Notes: generated from the sequence alone by a model not told the origin. DNA of 64,000 nucleotides from Ardenticatenaceae bacterium (GCA_020634455.1 JACKBQ010000002.1:496001-560000), one strand, 5' to 3'; numbered from the stretch's first letter, positions 1-8,440 are shown. Numbers and translations: made by a program.

Positions 1-125
1 GGCGTTTCCTGGCGGCTGCCGACGCGGTACCAAACCATAAAACTGGCAACGGGGGCGTGGTGCATCTCTTTTAGCACAACGGTGAGTCCGTTGTGCAGGG
101 TTGTTTTGTGAACCGAATTTGTCAT
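1..125 (-). CDS. M16 family zinc peptidase, N-terminal fragment
   Basis: Only the first 41 residues lie in the window; the gene runs off the left edge. The peptide starts MTNSVHKTTLHNGLTVVLKE and continues to a VASFMVWYRVGSR segment. That is the usual start of M16 (insulinase/pitrilysin-like) peptidases: an 'L.NGL.V' strand, then a 'V....W...GS' strand just before the HxxEH zinc motif, which would lie outside the window. An AAAGGA ribosome site precedes the ATG. It is divergent from the peroxidase gene at 218 and the two share an intergenic region of about 90 bp. The family assignment is from motif recognition; substrate unknown. Confidence 0.7.
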   Translation of the reverse strand, partial: MTNSVHKTTLHNGLTVVLKEMHHAPVASFMVWYRVGSRQET

Positions 126-171
126 GAACTGTCCTTTGTCGCATTTGTTGCTGCATTTTGCAGGATGTTGC

Positions 172-200
172 ATTATAACAATGGATGGGTATTGAGTAAA
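172..200 (-). promoter_or_regulatory. Predicted sigma-70 promoter for the M16 peptidase gene
   Basis: Read on the minus strand: TTTACT (200-195), 17-bp spacer, TATAAT (177-172), about 47 nt upstream of the ATG. On the plus strand the same AT core reads TATAAC (174-179) with CTGCAT 17 bp upstream (151-156), so the divergent peroxidase gene may use an overlapping promoter. Confidence 0.45.
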
Positions 201-217
201 AAAGGAGGCGATTTGGC

Positions 218-805
218 ATGGCCTGGATTAGAGAAATTTACTTAAACGAAGCGACTGGCTTGCTCAAGCGGCAGCTGAATGCCGCTATCAAGCGGGCGGG
301 GCGCATTTGGAATATTGTGCAGGTAATGAGCATCAACGAAATGGCGCTCAAGGACAGCATTAAGTTTTACCAGGCGGTGATGGCGGGAGAGTCGCCGCTG
401 ACGCGCTCCCAAAGGGAAATGCTGGCGGTGGTGGTTTCGGTTGAGAACAACTGCCATTACTGACATCAGGCTCATGCCCACGATCTCCGGGTTGAGATCG
501 AAGCTGAGATTCCTGATGGCGCGGAAGCAGATGCGTATGTCCATGCGCTGGTGCGGGATTGGCGCAGTGCGCCGCTAACGTTAGCGGACCGGGCGTTGTG
601 TGAGCTGGCTGCCAAGCTCACCCGCCACAATGACCAGATGACGTCCAGCGATCTAGATGCGCTGCGGGCGCACGGCTTTGACGACCGAGCGATTCATGAT
701 GCGGTGCAGGTAATTGGGTATTTCAACTACATCAACCGCATTGCGCATGGGTTGGGTGTGGAGCCAGAAACGTTTGTACGGCCGTGGGGCAAACCTAACA
801 GTTGA
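218..805 (+). CDS. AhpD-like/peroxidase-related protein with in-frame UGA (candidate selenoprotein)
   Basis: The reading frame is continuous for 195 residues except for a TGA at 461-463 (codon 82). Upstream the protein has the carboxymuconolactone decarboxylase/peroxidase-related pattern 'SPL.R.QREMLAVVVS'. Downstream in the same frame it has 'SAPLTLADRALCELAAKLTR' and 'IGYFNYINRIAHGLGVEPE', both typical of the family. Around the UGA the sequence is Cys79-His-Tyr-UGA82-His-Gln-Ala-His86, which superposes on the AhpD active site CxxCxxxH with the UGA at the second Cys. A hairpin follows the UGA at a spacing suited to a bacterial SECIS. An AAAGGAGG site sits 9 nt before the ATG. If read through, the product would be a thiol/selenol peroxidase-like disulfide reductase. 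The alternative is a nonsense mutation or a sequencing error. Its 3' end overlaps the convergent GIY-YIG gene by 11 bp. Confidence 0.7.
481..500 (+). promoter_or_regulatory. Candidate bacterial SECIS hairpin
   Basis: A perfect 7-bp stem (CGATCTC 481-487 with GAGATCG 494-500) encloses the 6-nt loop CGGGTT. The loop begins 24 nt after the UGA at 461-463, within the known bacterial SECIS spacing range, and carries a G near its 5' end. A weak lower stem CTCA/TGAG may extend it. Function is inferred. Confidence 0.5.
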
Positions 806-1523
806 TGTATTTAATTGGATTTTGGTTGCCGAGGGTGATGTAGTTTTCCACACTGCCGCCAACGTAATGTTGCATTGCAGAAGACACTTTCCCTTCGAAG
901 CGCCATCTTTGCCTTATTTTTTGGTTTGGGCTGCGTGCCTCCACGGGAAACCAATGGTGAATTTCATAAACCTGTCGCACAATACCATCATATACGGCGA
1001 AGGCAAAATTGGCTTTCTCCCTTCTTTTGCCAACCACCCAATTGCCGCGTGTTATTTCATAAAGCGCGGCCGCTTCCATTCCCCGGCGAAACAGACGATT
1101 TACCGTAATTAATATGGCTGGTTCATGAATTTCAATTTGAGGCGCTTCATACAGTGCAATGACATCTGTGACGGTCATCTGTCCCCTATCATTCGATTGC
1201 TGGCCAGATACTTTGTTTGTCAAAACGTCTAGCCCAATAAAATCAATCAACGAAGCTTCAACTTCGTAAGCTTCTTTTTCAGTCAGCCCATGCCGATGAA
1301 TGCGATGTCGAACTTGCAAACCTTGTTGATGAATTTCTCGAATTTTGCCTAGCTTGTCGCTTTCTTTGGGGGATTTTAGAGCAAATTCAAGATGGGCGAA
1401 GATGCGGTTGCCAGTTCCTTTGCCAACATAGAAAATTTGATCTGTCTCTGGATCAATCAAAAAATAGACGTAAAAGCCGAGCTTTTCGGTTACGGAAGCT
1501 GAAAATCTTTTAGCGATGCTCAT
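795..1523 (-). CDS. GIY-YIG nuclease domain protein (LEM-3-like)
   Basis: 242 residues. Residues 16-40 hold 'FYVYFLIDP...IFYVGKGTGNRI', the GIY-YIG core in the variant (VYF/YVGKG) found in LEM-3/ANKLE1-like nucleases. His44 and the later Glu-rich helix are consistent with the fold. The C-terminal part (about 140-242) ends 'YVGGSVENYITLGNQNPIKY', resembling the tail of the bacterial relatives. The predicted activity is DNA strand cleavage; target and role are unknown. It is convergent with, and overlaps by 11 bp, the peroxidase gene. It lies alone rather than inside a recognisable restriction or mobile module. Confidence 0.7.
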   Translation of the reverse strand: MSIAKRFSASVTEKLGFYVYFLIDPETDQIFYVGKGTGNRIFAHLEFALKSPKESDKLGKIREIHQQGLQVRHRIHRHGLTEKEAYEVEASLIDFIGLDVLTNKVSGQQSNDRGQMTVTDVIALYEAPQIEIHEPAILITVNRLFRRGMEAAALYEITRGNWVVGKRREKANFAFAVYDGIVRQVYEIHHWFPVEARSPNQKIRQRWRFEGKVSSAMQHYVGGSVENYITLGNQNPIKYINC

Positions 1524-1547
1524 ATTTTGAAAACAAAATCCATTTAG

Positions 1548-2441
1548 CTATTGATCCCTAATTTCTATACCCGCCAAATTCTCCAGGGCTTTGACAAGGG
1601 CGTGGTTGCCCTCCAGACCGAGGCCTTGCTGCTGAAGGGTGCGGTACAAATTGAAGACCATGCCCGTACCGAGCATGGGCACACCCATCTGATCGGCGGC
1701 TTCTAGCACGAGGCGCAAATCTTTTTGCTGCAAATCAATGGTAAAACCGGGTCGCCAATCCCGGTCCACCACCTGTGGGCCGCGATAGCTGAGCATCCAA
1801 CTGCCCGCCGCGCCCTGGGCAACAGCTTCAATTGTCTTGTGCAAATCCAGGCCGCCTGCCTGGGCAAAGAGCAGCGCCTCGCTCACGCCCAACATGGTGA
1901 CGACGACCAAAATTTGGTTAACCAGCTTCACTGTTTGCCCAGCGCCGATGGCCCCGACGTGGGTAATTGTTTTGCCCATTGCTTCAAAAACTGGCATGGC
2001 GCGGGCGACTTGTTCTGCATCGCCACCCACCATGATGCTGAGGGTGCCGTTTGCTGCGCCCTCGCTGCCGCCGCTGATGGGGGCATCCAGCATGTGGACG
2101 TTTCGGTCGGCAAATGCTCTGGCTAAACGGCGGGTAATTTCTGGGCTAATGGTGCTCATGTCAATGACCAGATCGCCGGCCTTGGCACCGAAGATGACGC
2201 CGTTGGCCTGGAGCATGACGTGCTCTACGTCTGGCGTGTCGCTGACGCAGGTGATGATGATGGTGGCGTGGCTGGCGACATCGGCCGGGCTGGTGGCAGC
2301 GTGGGCACCCAGTTCAAGAAGAGGATCCATTTTGGGGTGGGTGCGGTTCCAGATGTAAACTTCAAACCCTTTTTGTAGCAGGTTGCGTACCATGCCCTGG
2401 CCCATGATGCCCAGGCCAATAAATCCGATTTTTTCGCTCAT
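1548..2441 (-). CDS. NAD(P)-dependent 3-hydroxyisobutyrate dehydrogenase-family oxidoreductase (GarR-like)
   Basis: 297 residues from the ATG preceded by AGGAG (6-nt spacing). The Rossmann motif 'IGFIGLGIMGQGMVRNL' is at the N-terminus, the substrate-binding signature 'DAPISGGSEGA' follows near residue 125, and the catalytic-Lys helix 'GAGQTVKLVNQ' is near 175. These place it among beta-hydroxyacid dehydrogenases such as tartronate semialdehyde reductase or 3-hydroxyisobutyrate dehydrogenase. The exact substrate cannot be read from sequence. An upstream in-frame extension to 2549 is possible but runs through an intergenic repeat and lacks a ribosome site. It lies downstream of the transporter/CBS genes, after a strong hairpin, so it may be transcribed separately. 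Confidence 0.85.
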   Translation of the reverse strand: MSEKIGFIGLGIMGQGMVRNLLQKGFEVYIWNRTHPKMDPLLELGAHAATSPADVASHATIIITCVSDTPDVEHVMLQANGVIFGAKAGDLVIDMSTISPEITRRLARAFADRNVHMLDAPISGGSEGAANGTLSIMVGGDAEQVARAMPVFEAMGKTITHVGAIGAGQTVKLVNQILVVVTMLGVSEALLFAQAGGLDLHKTIEAVAQGAAGSWMLSYRGPQVVDRDWRPGFTIDLQQKDLRLVLEAADQMGVPMLGTGMVFNLYRTLQQQGLGLEGNHALVKALENLAGIEIRDQ

Positions 2442-2557
2442 GAGATGCTCCTTTGAGGTGATCAACGCAGAGGCGCAGAGGCGCGGAGAAAGAGTCTGCG
2501 TTTGTGGTAGGTTTGGGGCAATTATGCTTGGGGGAGAAACGGCCGTCAAGGCAAAAA

Positions 2558-2614
2558 GACCCTAAGGGTTTAACTGTCAGCACATTTGGAGAACCTGGCC
2601 AAACCCTTAGGGTC
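2558..2614 (-). terminator. Hairpin repeat acting as likely terminator after the CBS gene
   Basis: GACCCTAAGGGTTT (2558-2571) pairs perfectly with AAACCCTTAGGGTC (2601-2614) across a 29-nt loop. On the minus strand it is followed by TTTTT, just past the CBS gene stop. Each arm is itself palindromic (ACCCTAAGGGT), a design shared with repeats at 15686, 17162, 54078 and 58459. Confidence 0.6.
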
Positions 2615-2622
2615 AAAAATAG

Positions 2623-3267
2623 TTATACGGTGCGAATGTCTATGATTTCGTCTACGACGGGTTCCACGACGGCACGTACTTTGGCTTCATCCAGCCGCCG
2701 CACTTTGAAGGTGACAATCCGGTTGGAGGCTGCATCGCCAGAAAATTCGCCAAAGGCGAGGAAGCTGCCGTCTGCATTGGCGACAGCCTGGGTGATTTTG
2801 GCTAAAACACCAATTTTTTCGGGGACAACGGCCGTTACCCGCACACCCTGGTCCCGCGCACCCATCAGCTCCAACAGCATCTTGAACAGGTCTGTTTCGG
2901 TGATCAGACCAATCACATCCCCGTTTTTAACGACAGGCAGCCCCCCGACTTTGTTGTCTACCATGATTCGGGCTGCCTCTTCAATGGGCATATCCTCGGT
3001 GATGGTCAGCACATCCTTGGTCATCACGTCTTTAATCCTGATCCGGCTAACCAGGTAGTTGATCTCCCAAATGCTAAGGCTGGTCGCATCTGAGGGAGAC
3101 GCGTTGAGCAAATCTTTATCAGAGACGATACCGACAAGACGGCCGTTTTCATCCACTACTGGCGTACGGCGAATGCGTTCCTGCTGCATCAATTTCAAAC
3201 AATCCGTTACCGACATATCCGGCGAAACAGTAATGACTGGTGTTGACATGCGTCGATTTACTAACAT
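2623..3267 (-). CDS. Tandem CBS-domain protein with C-terminal ACT-like domain
   Basis: 214 residues. Two CBS motifs: residues about 1-60 ('MSTPVITVSPDMSVTDCLKLM...RRTPVVDENGRLVGIVSDKDLL') and about 75-135 ('DVMTKDVLTITEDMPIEEAARIM...GGLPVVKNGDVIGLITETDLF'). A betaalpha-rich tail (about 145-214, 'VRVTAVVPEKIGVLAKITQAVANADG') looks like an ACT domain. This AcuB-like architecture senses adenine nucleotides and perhaps amino acids. It follows the liv transporter genes on the same strand (47-nt gap) and could sense cell energy or ligand status for that operon. That link is inferred. AAGGAG precedes the start. Confidence 0.8.
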   Translation of the reverse strand: MLVNRRMSTPVITVSPDMSVTDCLKLMQQERIRRTPVVDENGRLVGIVSDKDLLNASPSDATSLSIWEINYLVSRIRIKDVMTKDVLTITEDMPIEEAARIMVDNKVGGLPVVKNGDVIGLITETDLFKMLLELMGARDQGVRVTAVVPEKIGVLAKITQAVANADGSFLAFGEFSGDAASNRIVTFKVRRLDEAKVRAVVEPVVDEIIDIRTV

Positions 3268-3314
3268 GTAAAACTCCTTGCTAAAAAGTGTGAAAAACGT
3301 GGTTGATAATTTTG

Positions 3315-4025
3315 TTATAAACCCAGGTAAGCAGAACGAACATGCTCATCCTGAGCCAGCTCACGGCTGGGACCCTCCAATTCTACCTTGCCATGTGCCA
3401 GAACAAAAGCATAATCGCTAACTGCCAGCGCCATTTGCACATTTTGCTCAACCAACATCATCGTTAGGCCCTGCTCCTTGAGCAATTTTAAGCTTTGAAA
3501 CAGGTCCAGCACCAAAACCGGAGCCAAACCCAGCGACAATTCATCAATCATCAGCACAATGGGATTAGCCATGATGCCCCGCGCCACAGCCAGCATTTGC
3601 TGCTCGCCACCGCTCATCGTGCCCGCTTTTTGAGCGCGACGTTCCTTAAGCCGGGGAAACATTTCGTAAACCAGTTCCAGGTTTTTTTGGATATGTGGAC
3701 GGGCACGCTTGGGTGAAGCGCCCATTTCCAGATTTTCCTCAACGGACATGTCGGTAAAAAGCTGCCGCCCCTCTGGCACCAGCACCACGCCCATCTCCGC
3801 TTTGGCGTGCGCCGACAAGTTGCTGATGTCCTGCCCATTGAACCAGACGGAGCCGGCCCACGGCTTGATTTGCCCCATGACGGTGCGCATGGTGGTGGTT
3901 TTCCCTGCACCGTTTGCGCCCACCAGTGAAGTCAGCTTCCCTTCTTCCAGCGCAATGCTAGTTCCCCAGAGGATTTGTACTTCACCATACCCGGAGGTGA
4001 TGTCCCGAATTTCTAGTAATGCCAT
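3315..4025 (-). CDS. livF: Branched-chain amino-acid-type ABC transporter ATP-binding protein
   Basis: 236 residues. Walker A 'GANGAGKTT' near residue 37, signature 'MSGGEQQMLAVARG' near 135, Walker B 'VLMIDELSLGL' near 155. The family hallmark 'LVPEGRQLF' is present. It energises uptake with LivG, LivH, LivM and the binding protein encoded upstream. The start chosen is the ATG with GGGAG upstream; an earlier in-frame start at 4073 only translates a known-looking intergenic repeat (4040-4080, CGCGGAT units). It is the last transport gene of the operon. The substrate (branched-chain amino acid, amide or urea) cannot be decided. Confidence 0.9.
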   Translation of the reverse strand: MALLEIRDITSGYGEVQILWGTSIALEEGKLTSLVGANGAGKTTTMRTVMGQIKPWAGSVWFNGQDISNLSAHAKAEMGVVLVPEGRQLFTDMSVEENLEMGASPKRARPHIQKNLELVYEMFPRLKERRAQKAGTMSGGEQQMLAVARGIMANPIVLMIDELSLGLAPVLVLDLFQSLKLLKEQGLTMMLVEQNVQMALAVSDYAFVLAHGKVELEGPSRELAQDEHVRSAYLGL

Positions 4026-4123
4026 AATCTTTTCTCCCTTGTTTTTGGGACGCGGATGAACGCGGATAAACACGGATTAAATCTAGTAAGTGGTCTGATT
4101 GCGGACATGAACTCTCCTTTCCA

Positions 4124-4870
4124 CTACTCGGTCATCAACCGTTCAGCCAGTTTGGGATCGCCCAGATACGCTTCGATCACTTTTTCATTGTTGGCCACTT
4201 CTTCGGGGGTACCTTCGGCAATCTGACGGCCGTAATCCAGCACCAGCAGCCGGTCAGACACATTCATGATGGCATGCATCACATGCTCGATCATGATGAT
4301 GGTCACCCCACGCTCGTCCCGAATCTTCTTCACAATGTCCACCATCATGGCAATTTCCGATGGATTTAGCCCGGCCAGCACCTCATCCAGCAGCAGCAGA
4401 TACGGCCGTGCCGCCAGCGCCCGCGCCATTTCCAGCCGCTTCTTCTGCCCCACGTTCAAGCTGCCAGCCAACTGGTCAGACCGTTCCGCCAGGCGCACAA
4501 AGGCCAGCACCTCATCGGCAATCTCGCCAGCGCTGGGCAGACGGTGGTTTTCCCGACCAAAACAGGCCCCCACCATCACATTTTCGCGCACGGTGAGTTC
4601 ATTTAACGGCCGTACAATCTGGTGGGTCCGGGCCATGCCCCGATGTGCCATCAGGTATGCCTTGCTGCCCGTCACATCTTCACCTCGGAACGTCACACGG
4701 CCGTCTGTCGGCTCATACACCCCACTGATGCAGTTAAACAGCGTCGTTTTGCCCGCACCATTCGGCCCAATCAGCCCCAAAATCTGCCCTTCCGGCAAAT
4801 CAAACGTTACGTCAGCCAGCGCTTGCAACCCGCCAAACCGCTTGCCGACCCCTTCAACCTGTAAAATCAT
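4124..4870 (-). CDS. livG: Branched-chain amino-acid-type ABC transporter ATP-binding protein
   Basis: 248 residues. Walker A 'GPNGAGKTTLFNCISG' near residue 36; the family marker 'RTHQIVRPLNELTVRENVMVG' follows; Walker B 'LLLLDEVLAGLNPSE' near 165; and the C-terminal 'IEAYLG' helix is typical of LivG. The start overlaps the end of livM by 4 bp, indicating translational coupling. It forms the ATPase pair with LivF. Confidence 0.9.
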   Translation of the reverse strand: MILQVEGVGKRFGGLQALADVTFDLPEGQILGLIGPNGAGKTTLFNCISGVYEPTDGRVTFRGEDVTGSKAYLMAHRGMARTHQIVRPLNELTVRENVMVGACFGRENHRLPSAGEIADEVLAFVRLAERSDQLAGSLNVGQKKRLEMARALAARPYLLLLDEVLAGLNPSEIAMMVDIVKKIRDERGVTIIMIEHVMHAIMNVSDRLLVLDYGRQIAEGTPEEVANNEKVIEAYLGDPKLAERLMTE

Positions 4871-5838
4871 TGCAAAGCCCTCCGTAACACCGGCACCCGA
4901 TTGCGCAGCCAGCCAACCACACCCGCTGGCACAAACAGCACAATCACCAGCAGCAAAGCCCCGGCCACCGCCAGCTGAATATCCTTAAAGATGGGACTTG
5001 TCAGCAAAAAGCCGCGCAAGCTTTGGTACCCGTATGCGCCCAAAATTGGCCCCATCACCGTGCCCTGCCCGCCCAACATCACCATCACAATCATTTCGAT
5101 GGAAAAGTGTAGTCGGAAGGCAGGCGCAGGTTCGATACTGCCGTTCTTGAAGAAAAACAGCACGCCCAACATGCCCGGAATGATGGCCGAAAGCACGTAC
5201 GCCCACGTTTTGGCATTGGGGGCATTGACGCCCATTACTTCGGCCGCATCTTCATCTTCGCGAATAGCCAGCAAGCCCAGGCCAAACTTGGAGGTGCGCA
5301 CCAGGTAGCTCATGATGAGCACCACAAACGTGAGCCCGGCCAAAACATAGTAAGCCAGCCACAGCGCCTCGCCCGGCCCGCCGTAATCGCGGTACACCGA
5401 GAAGTTGAGCGTCATGCCCACCGGACCGCCAAACGGTTCAAAGTTGTTGATAAAGGCACGCATCGCTTCGTTAATTCCGATGGTGGCCAGGGCAAAGTAG
5501 CCGCCGCGCAGCCGCAAAATCGCCTTGCCCAGCAAAAAGGCCAGCACGCCCGCGCTAACGCCACCCGCCAGCATCGAAATCCACAGCGACATGCCCTGGG
5601 CACTCATCAGGTAAAAGCCGACGTAACCGCCCAGGCCAAAGAAAACCACATGGCCAAAGCTGACGTAGCCGGTGTAGCCCAGCAAAATGTTCAGGCTGGA
5701 AGCCAGCGCTACGGAAAGTAGAATCGTAAAGGTGGTTTCGCGCGTGATGTCTTTGCCGGTGATGATGGGCCAGGCCACCAGAATGAGCAGCACGCCAATG
5801 GTAACAATGAGGCCCAGATATTTGCGTAATGTACTCAT
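4867..5838 (-). CDS. livM: Branched-chain amino-acid-type ABC transporter permease
   Basis: 323 residues with about eight to nine hydrophobic segments. The motif 'GYTGYVSFGHVVFFGLGGYVG' near residue 55 and 'EDEDAAEVMGVN' near 193 are family hallmarks of LivM permeases. It overlaps livH upstream and livG downstream by 4 bp each, so the four cytoplasmic/membrane parts are made as one coupled unit. Confidence 0.9.
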   Translation of the reverse strand: MSTLRKYLGLIVTIGVLLILVAWPIITGKDITRETTFTILLSVALASSLNILLGYTGYVSFGHVVFFGLGGYVGFYLMSAQGMSLWISMLAGGVSAGVLAFLLGKAILRLRGGYFALATIGINEAMRAFINNFEPFGGPVGMTLNFSVYRDYGGPGEALWLAYYVLAGLTFVVLIMSYLVRTSKFGLGLLAIREDEDAAEVMGVNAPNAKTWAYVLSAIIPGMLGVLFFFKNGSIEPAPAFRLHFSIEMIVMVMLGGQGTVMGPILGAYGYQSLRGFLLTSPIFKDIQLAVAGALLLVIVLFVPAGVVGWLRNRVPVLRRALQ

Positions 5839-6704
5839 TTTCTCGCTCCAAATAAGCCCTGCGGCCGTACCAGCAAAATCAGCACAAACAGCAGGAATTC
5901 CAGCACCGGCACCCAGGTGGTGGGCATAAAGGCGGGAATGATGCCCTCCAGCATGCCCAAAATCAGCCCGCCCAGCAGCGCCCCCACCGGATTCCCCAAC
6001 CCGCCCAGCACGCCGATGACAAAGCTCTTCAGCTCATACACGCCGCCAGCCAGGATGGTGAACGGGAAGAAGGTGGCAATCAAACCGCCAGCGATAGCCG
6101 CCAGCATTGTGCCCAGGCCAAAGCTAAGCGCCAAAATTTGGGCGGAAGGCACGCCCATCAGCTCAGCAGCGTCTTTGTTGTTGGCCACGGCGCGGATGTA
6201 GCGACCGGGCCGCGTGCGGTAAAGGAAAAGGTATAGCCCGCCCGTCACAGCCACCGCCAAAACGGCTGCTACCAACCGCGTTCCCAACAACGTCACCGGC
6301 CCCAGCGAGAGGCTGCCCAGTGAAAAGTCCACATTGCGGGGAGAAGCAGAGAAAGCGGCCGTTCCCAGCCCAATAATGATCATGTTGATCGAAAACGTCG
6401 CCAGCAGGGTGGAAAGGTGCGGCGCGTCAATCACCCGGTGCACCGCCACAAAGTAGATGAGGATGCCTAGGAGCAGCCCCAAAATGGCCACCAGCACCAG
6501 CGCCACGTACGGATTCAAGCCAAAAATGCTAAAAATAAAGTAGAGGCTAAACATCCCCAGGGCGATGATCGGGCCGTGGGCCAGATTGATCACGTTCATC
6601 ACGCCCCAGATGAGGGTTAGCCCCATGGCCGCAATGCCGTAAACAAACCCTAGCAGCAGCCCATCAATCAGGGAGGCAATAATTAAATCGAAGCTAATTT
6701 GCAT
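5835..6704 (-). CDS. livH: Branched-chain amino-acid-type ABC transporter permease
   Basis: 289 residues from the ATG with GGAG 8 nt upstream. Membrane segments throughout. 'GLLLGFVYGIAAMGLTLIWGVMNVINLAHG' and 'ANNKDAAELMGV' are LivH signatures. It forms the heterodimeric permease with LivM. An alternative start at 6803 would translate through the structured intergenic hairpin and is not favoured. Confidence 0.9.
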   Translation of the reverse strand: MQISFDLIIASLIDGLLLGFVYGIAAMGLTLIWGVMNVINLAHGPIIALGMFSLYFIFSIFGLNPYVALVLVAILGLLLGILIYFVAVHRVIDAPHLSTLLATFSINMIIIGLGTAAFSASPRNVDFSLGSLSLGPVTLLGTRLVAAVLAVAVTGGLYLFLYRTRPGRYIRAVANNKDAAELMGVPSAQILALSFGLGTMLAAIAGGLIATFFPFTILAGGVYELKSFVIGVLGGLGNPVGALLGGLILGMLEGIIPAFMPTTWVPVLEFLLFVLILLVRPQGLFGARK

Positions 6705-6752
6705 AGAAATTTCTCCGGTTATAGATGAAAACAGATGGAGAGTATTATTTGG

Positions 6753-6823
6753 AAAAGGCGCGGCAGTCATGGCACCTGCTGATGAAGTGCCGTTAGTCGC
6801 CAAACTGGACTACCGCGCCTTTT
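6753..6823 (-). terminator. Long hairpin between the binding-protein gene and the permease genes
   Basis: AAAAGGCGCGG (6753-6763) pairs with CCGCGCCTTTT (6813-6823). A further AGTC/GACT helix and an internal GGCAC/GTGCC hairpin lie inside. On the minus strand the stem ends in TTTTCC. Its position between livJ and livH fits a partial terminator or mRNA-stability element that keeps the binding protein more abundant than the permease, as known for other ABC operons. Confidence 0.5.
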
Positions 6824-6901
6824 AGATGAGCCAGGATCGGGCCATTTTGCTTAAGGCAGAGCTTCAATGACTACTGGAAAATGAGCCAATCCAGCAATAA
6901 C

Positions 6902-8227
6902 TTACGGCATTGGATATAGCGTTTCGGCCGTAGCGCCTTCAGCGGGCCACACTACTTGCTTGGCCAAACCGTTGCCATCATCCTGCCACTGAATGTAAAC
7001 CATCGAGTGACCAATTTGCAGACCGTGTGCTTCGGCTGTGGTATCAAATTTGATGTGGCCGAAGAAGGTGAGTAAATCCATCGCGTCCAAAGCTGCACCG
7101 ACGGCTGCCGGGTCAGTTGAATCAGCATCCATAATCGCTTTTTGCAGAATGAGCCCGGCGGCATAACCACCAGCCGAATGGTAAGATGGCTCTTCACCAT
7201 CGTAGGCAGCTTCATAGGCGGCCACAAAGGCGTCACTCTCGATGCCGTACCATTCCAGCCCAGCCTCAGCGGCAGAGGCAGCGGTAAAGGCGGCTTGAGG
7301 TTCCCACTGGCTGGGGCCAATGACGCCAACGGCCGCTTCGCCCAGATCGGCAAAATCAGGTTCTGGGGGCGCTACCAACAAAGTAAAGAAACCCACATCA
7401 ATGCTCTTCTCGTTGAGCTGGCGGGCAAAGGTGCTGCCGTCCTGGAAGTGGCCGCCGCCCAAAATGGCGTCGGGCGCAGCATCCTGGATTTTGTTGATGA
7501 AGGGGCCAAAGTCGGTGGTTTCGGGATCGTATCCTTCATGCAGCACCACTTCGTAGCCCAGACTTTCGGCATAGGTCTTCGCCGCTTCAACGACGTCCGT
7601 GGAGAATTTGCTGTTTTCGTACACGAACGCGATTTTGCTCACGTCGGGGTCAAGCGTTTGCAGGAGGTCAATCGCGCCAGTTAGGTAGCGGCTGGCGGGG
7701 GTGTATGCCTGGTAAACGGTGGTGAGCCCTTGTTTGTAGGTGTCATCGGAGGCCGCACCAGTGGTAATCATCACTTTGCCATATTGTTCGGCGATAACGG
7801 CGGAAGCGGCCGTTAATCCACTGGAATACGGGCTGATGAGGAAGTCTGCATTGTCCTCGGTGGCGAGACGGGTGTACAGCTCCTGAACCCGGTCGGTATT
7901 GCTCTCGTCGTCGTAGGTAACGGCCGTAAATGTCACTTTAGTCCCGTCGCTCAGCTCAATGCCCCCGGCGGCGTTGACTTCACTCATCCACAAATTCAGG
8001 CCGTTGACCTGGCGGGTGGAGGAGACGTTTTGGCTGCCGGTTTGGGAAGCGGTAAAGCCAATGACCACGGTCTGATCGCCGCCGCCGCTGTCGGTGCTTT
8101 CGGCGGCGGTATCTTCGCTGCCAGAGTCGGTGGCGGCTTCCTCCTCGCCGCCGGATGGTGAACAGGCCACCAGAATGAGGGCAAATAACAAATAACCAAA
8201 AATCAGGAACAGAGTTGTGCGTTTCAT
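6902..8227 (-). CDS. livJ: Periplasmic-binding-type lipoprotein of the amino-acid ABC transporter
   Basis: 441 residues. The N-terminal signal peptide ends in lipobox 'LVAC' with Cys22, followed by an acidic/Ser/Gly linker (residues 25-50). A type-I periplasmic-binding fold follows: 'VVIGFTASQTGSQNVSSTRQVNGLNLWMSEVNAAGGI', 'LISPYSSGLTAAS', 'KIAFVYENSKFSTDVVEAAK'. It captures the ligand outside the membrane and hands it to LivHM. It is first in the liv operon and separated from livH by a hairpin. 'ABC-type branched-chain/amide binding protein' is safe; the ligand is not. Confidence 0.9.
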   Translation of the reverse strand: MKRTTLFLIFGYLLFALILVACSPSGGEEEAATDSGSEDTAAESTDSGGGDQTVVIGFTASQTGSQNVSSTRQVNGLNLWMSEVNAAGGIELSDGTKVTFTAVTYDDESNTDRVQELYTRLATEDNADFLISPYSSGLTAASAVIAEQYGKVMITTGAASDDTYKQGLTTVYQAYTPASRYLTGAIDLLQTLDPDVSKIAFVYENSKFSTDVVEAAKTYAESLGYEVVLHEGYDPETTDFGPFINKIQDAAPDAILGGGHFQDGSTFARQLNEKSIDVGFFTLLVAPPEPDFADLGEAAVGVIGPSQWEPQAAFTAASAAEAGLEWYGIESDAFVAAYEAAYDGEEPSYHSAGGYAAGLILQKAIMDADSTDPAAVGAALDAMDLLTFFGHIKFDTTAEAHGLQIGHSMVYIQWQDDGNGLAKQVVWPAEGATAETLYPMP

Positions 8228-8440
8228 GCTTTCCTCCTCGCGGGGTGGGCGGCCAAACGGAAGGCGGTTGCCAGCAATGGGCAGGGGGAAGAGAACGGCC
8301 GTTTCGTGACGGCCGTTTCTTTAAACTCTTCGTTTGGCGGCAAAAAATATGGTTTATGTGTCAGTCAGTGACGGAAAAAGTTTCACCTGCTACACAGTGT
8401 AAGGGGAATTTGCAAATAAAGAATAAAGGCCAGCGGGGGA

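Noticed and set aside
461..463. Frameshift or split gene in the AhpD-like protein
   Set aside because: The frame is identical before and after the TGA (218 and 551 differ by a multiple of three), so only the stop codon itself interrupts the protein.
461..463. Genome-wide reassignment of UGA
   Set aside because: Other intact genes in the window end in TGA at their natural lengths, for example the C11 peptidase (26821-26823).
714..1112. Plus-strand frame of 132 codons opposite the GIY-YIG gene
   Set aside because: Overlaps two well-supported genes, has no ribosome site and no recognisable motif.
2442..2549. N-terminal extension of the GarR-like dehydrogenase
   Set aside because: It translates an AGGCGCAGAGGCGCGG-type intergenic repeat; the ATG at 2441 has a good ribosome site and begins the Rossmann motif.
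4026..4073. N-terminal extension of LivF
   Set aside because: It is the translation of a CGCGGAT repeat; the downstream ATG has a ribosome site and begins the family domain.
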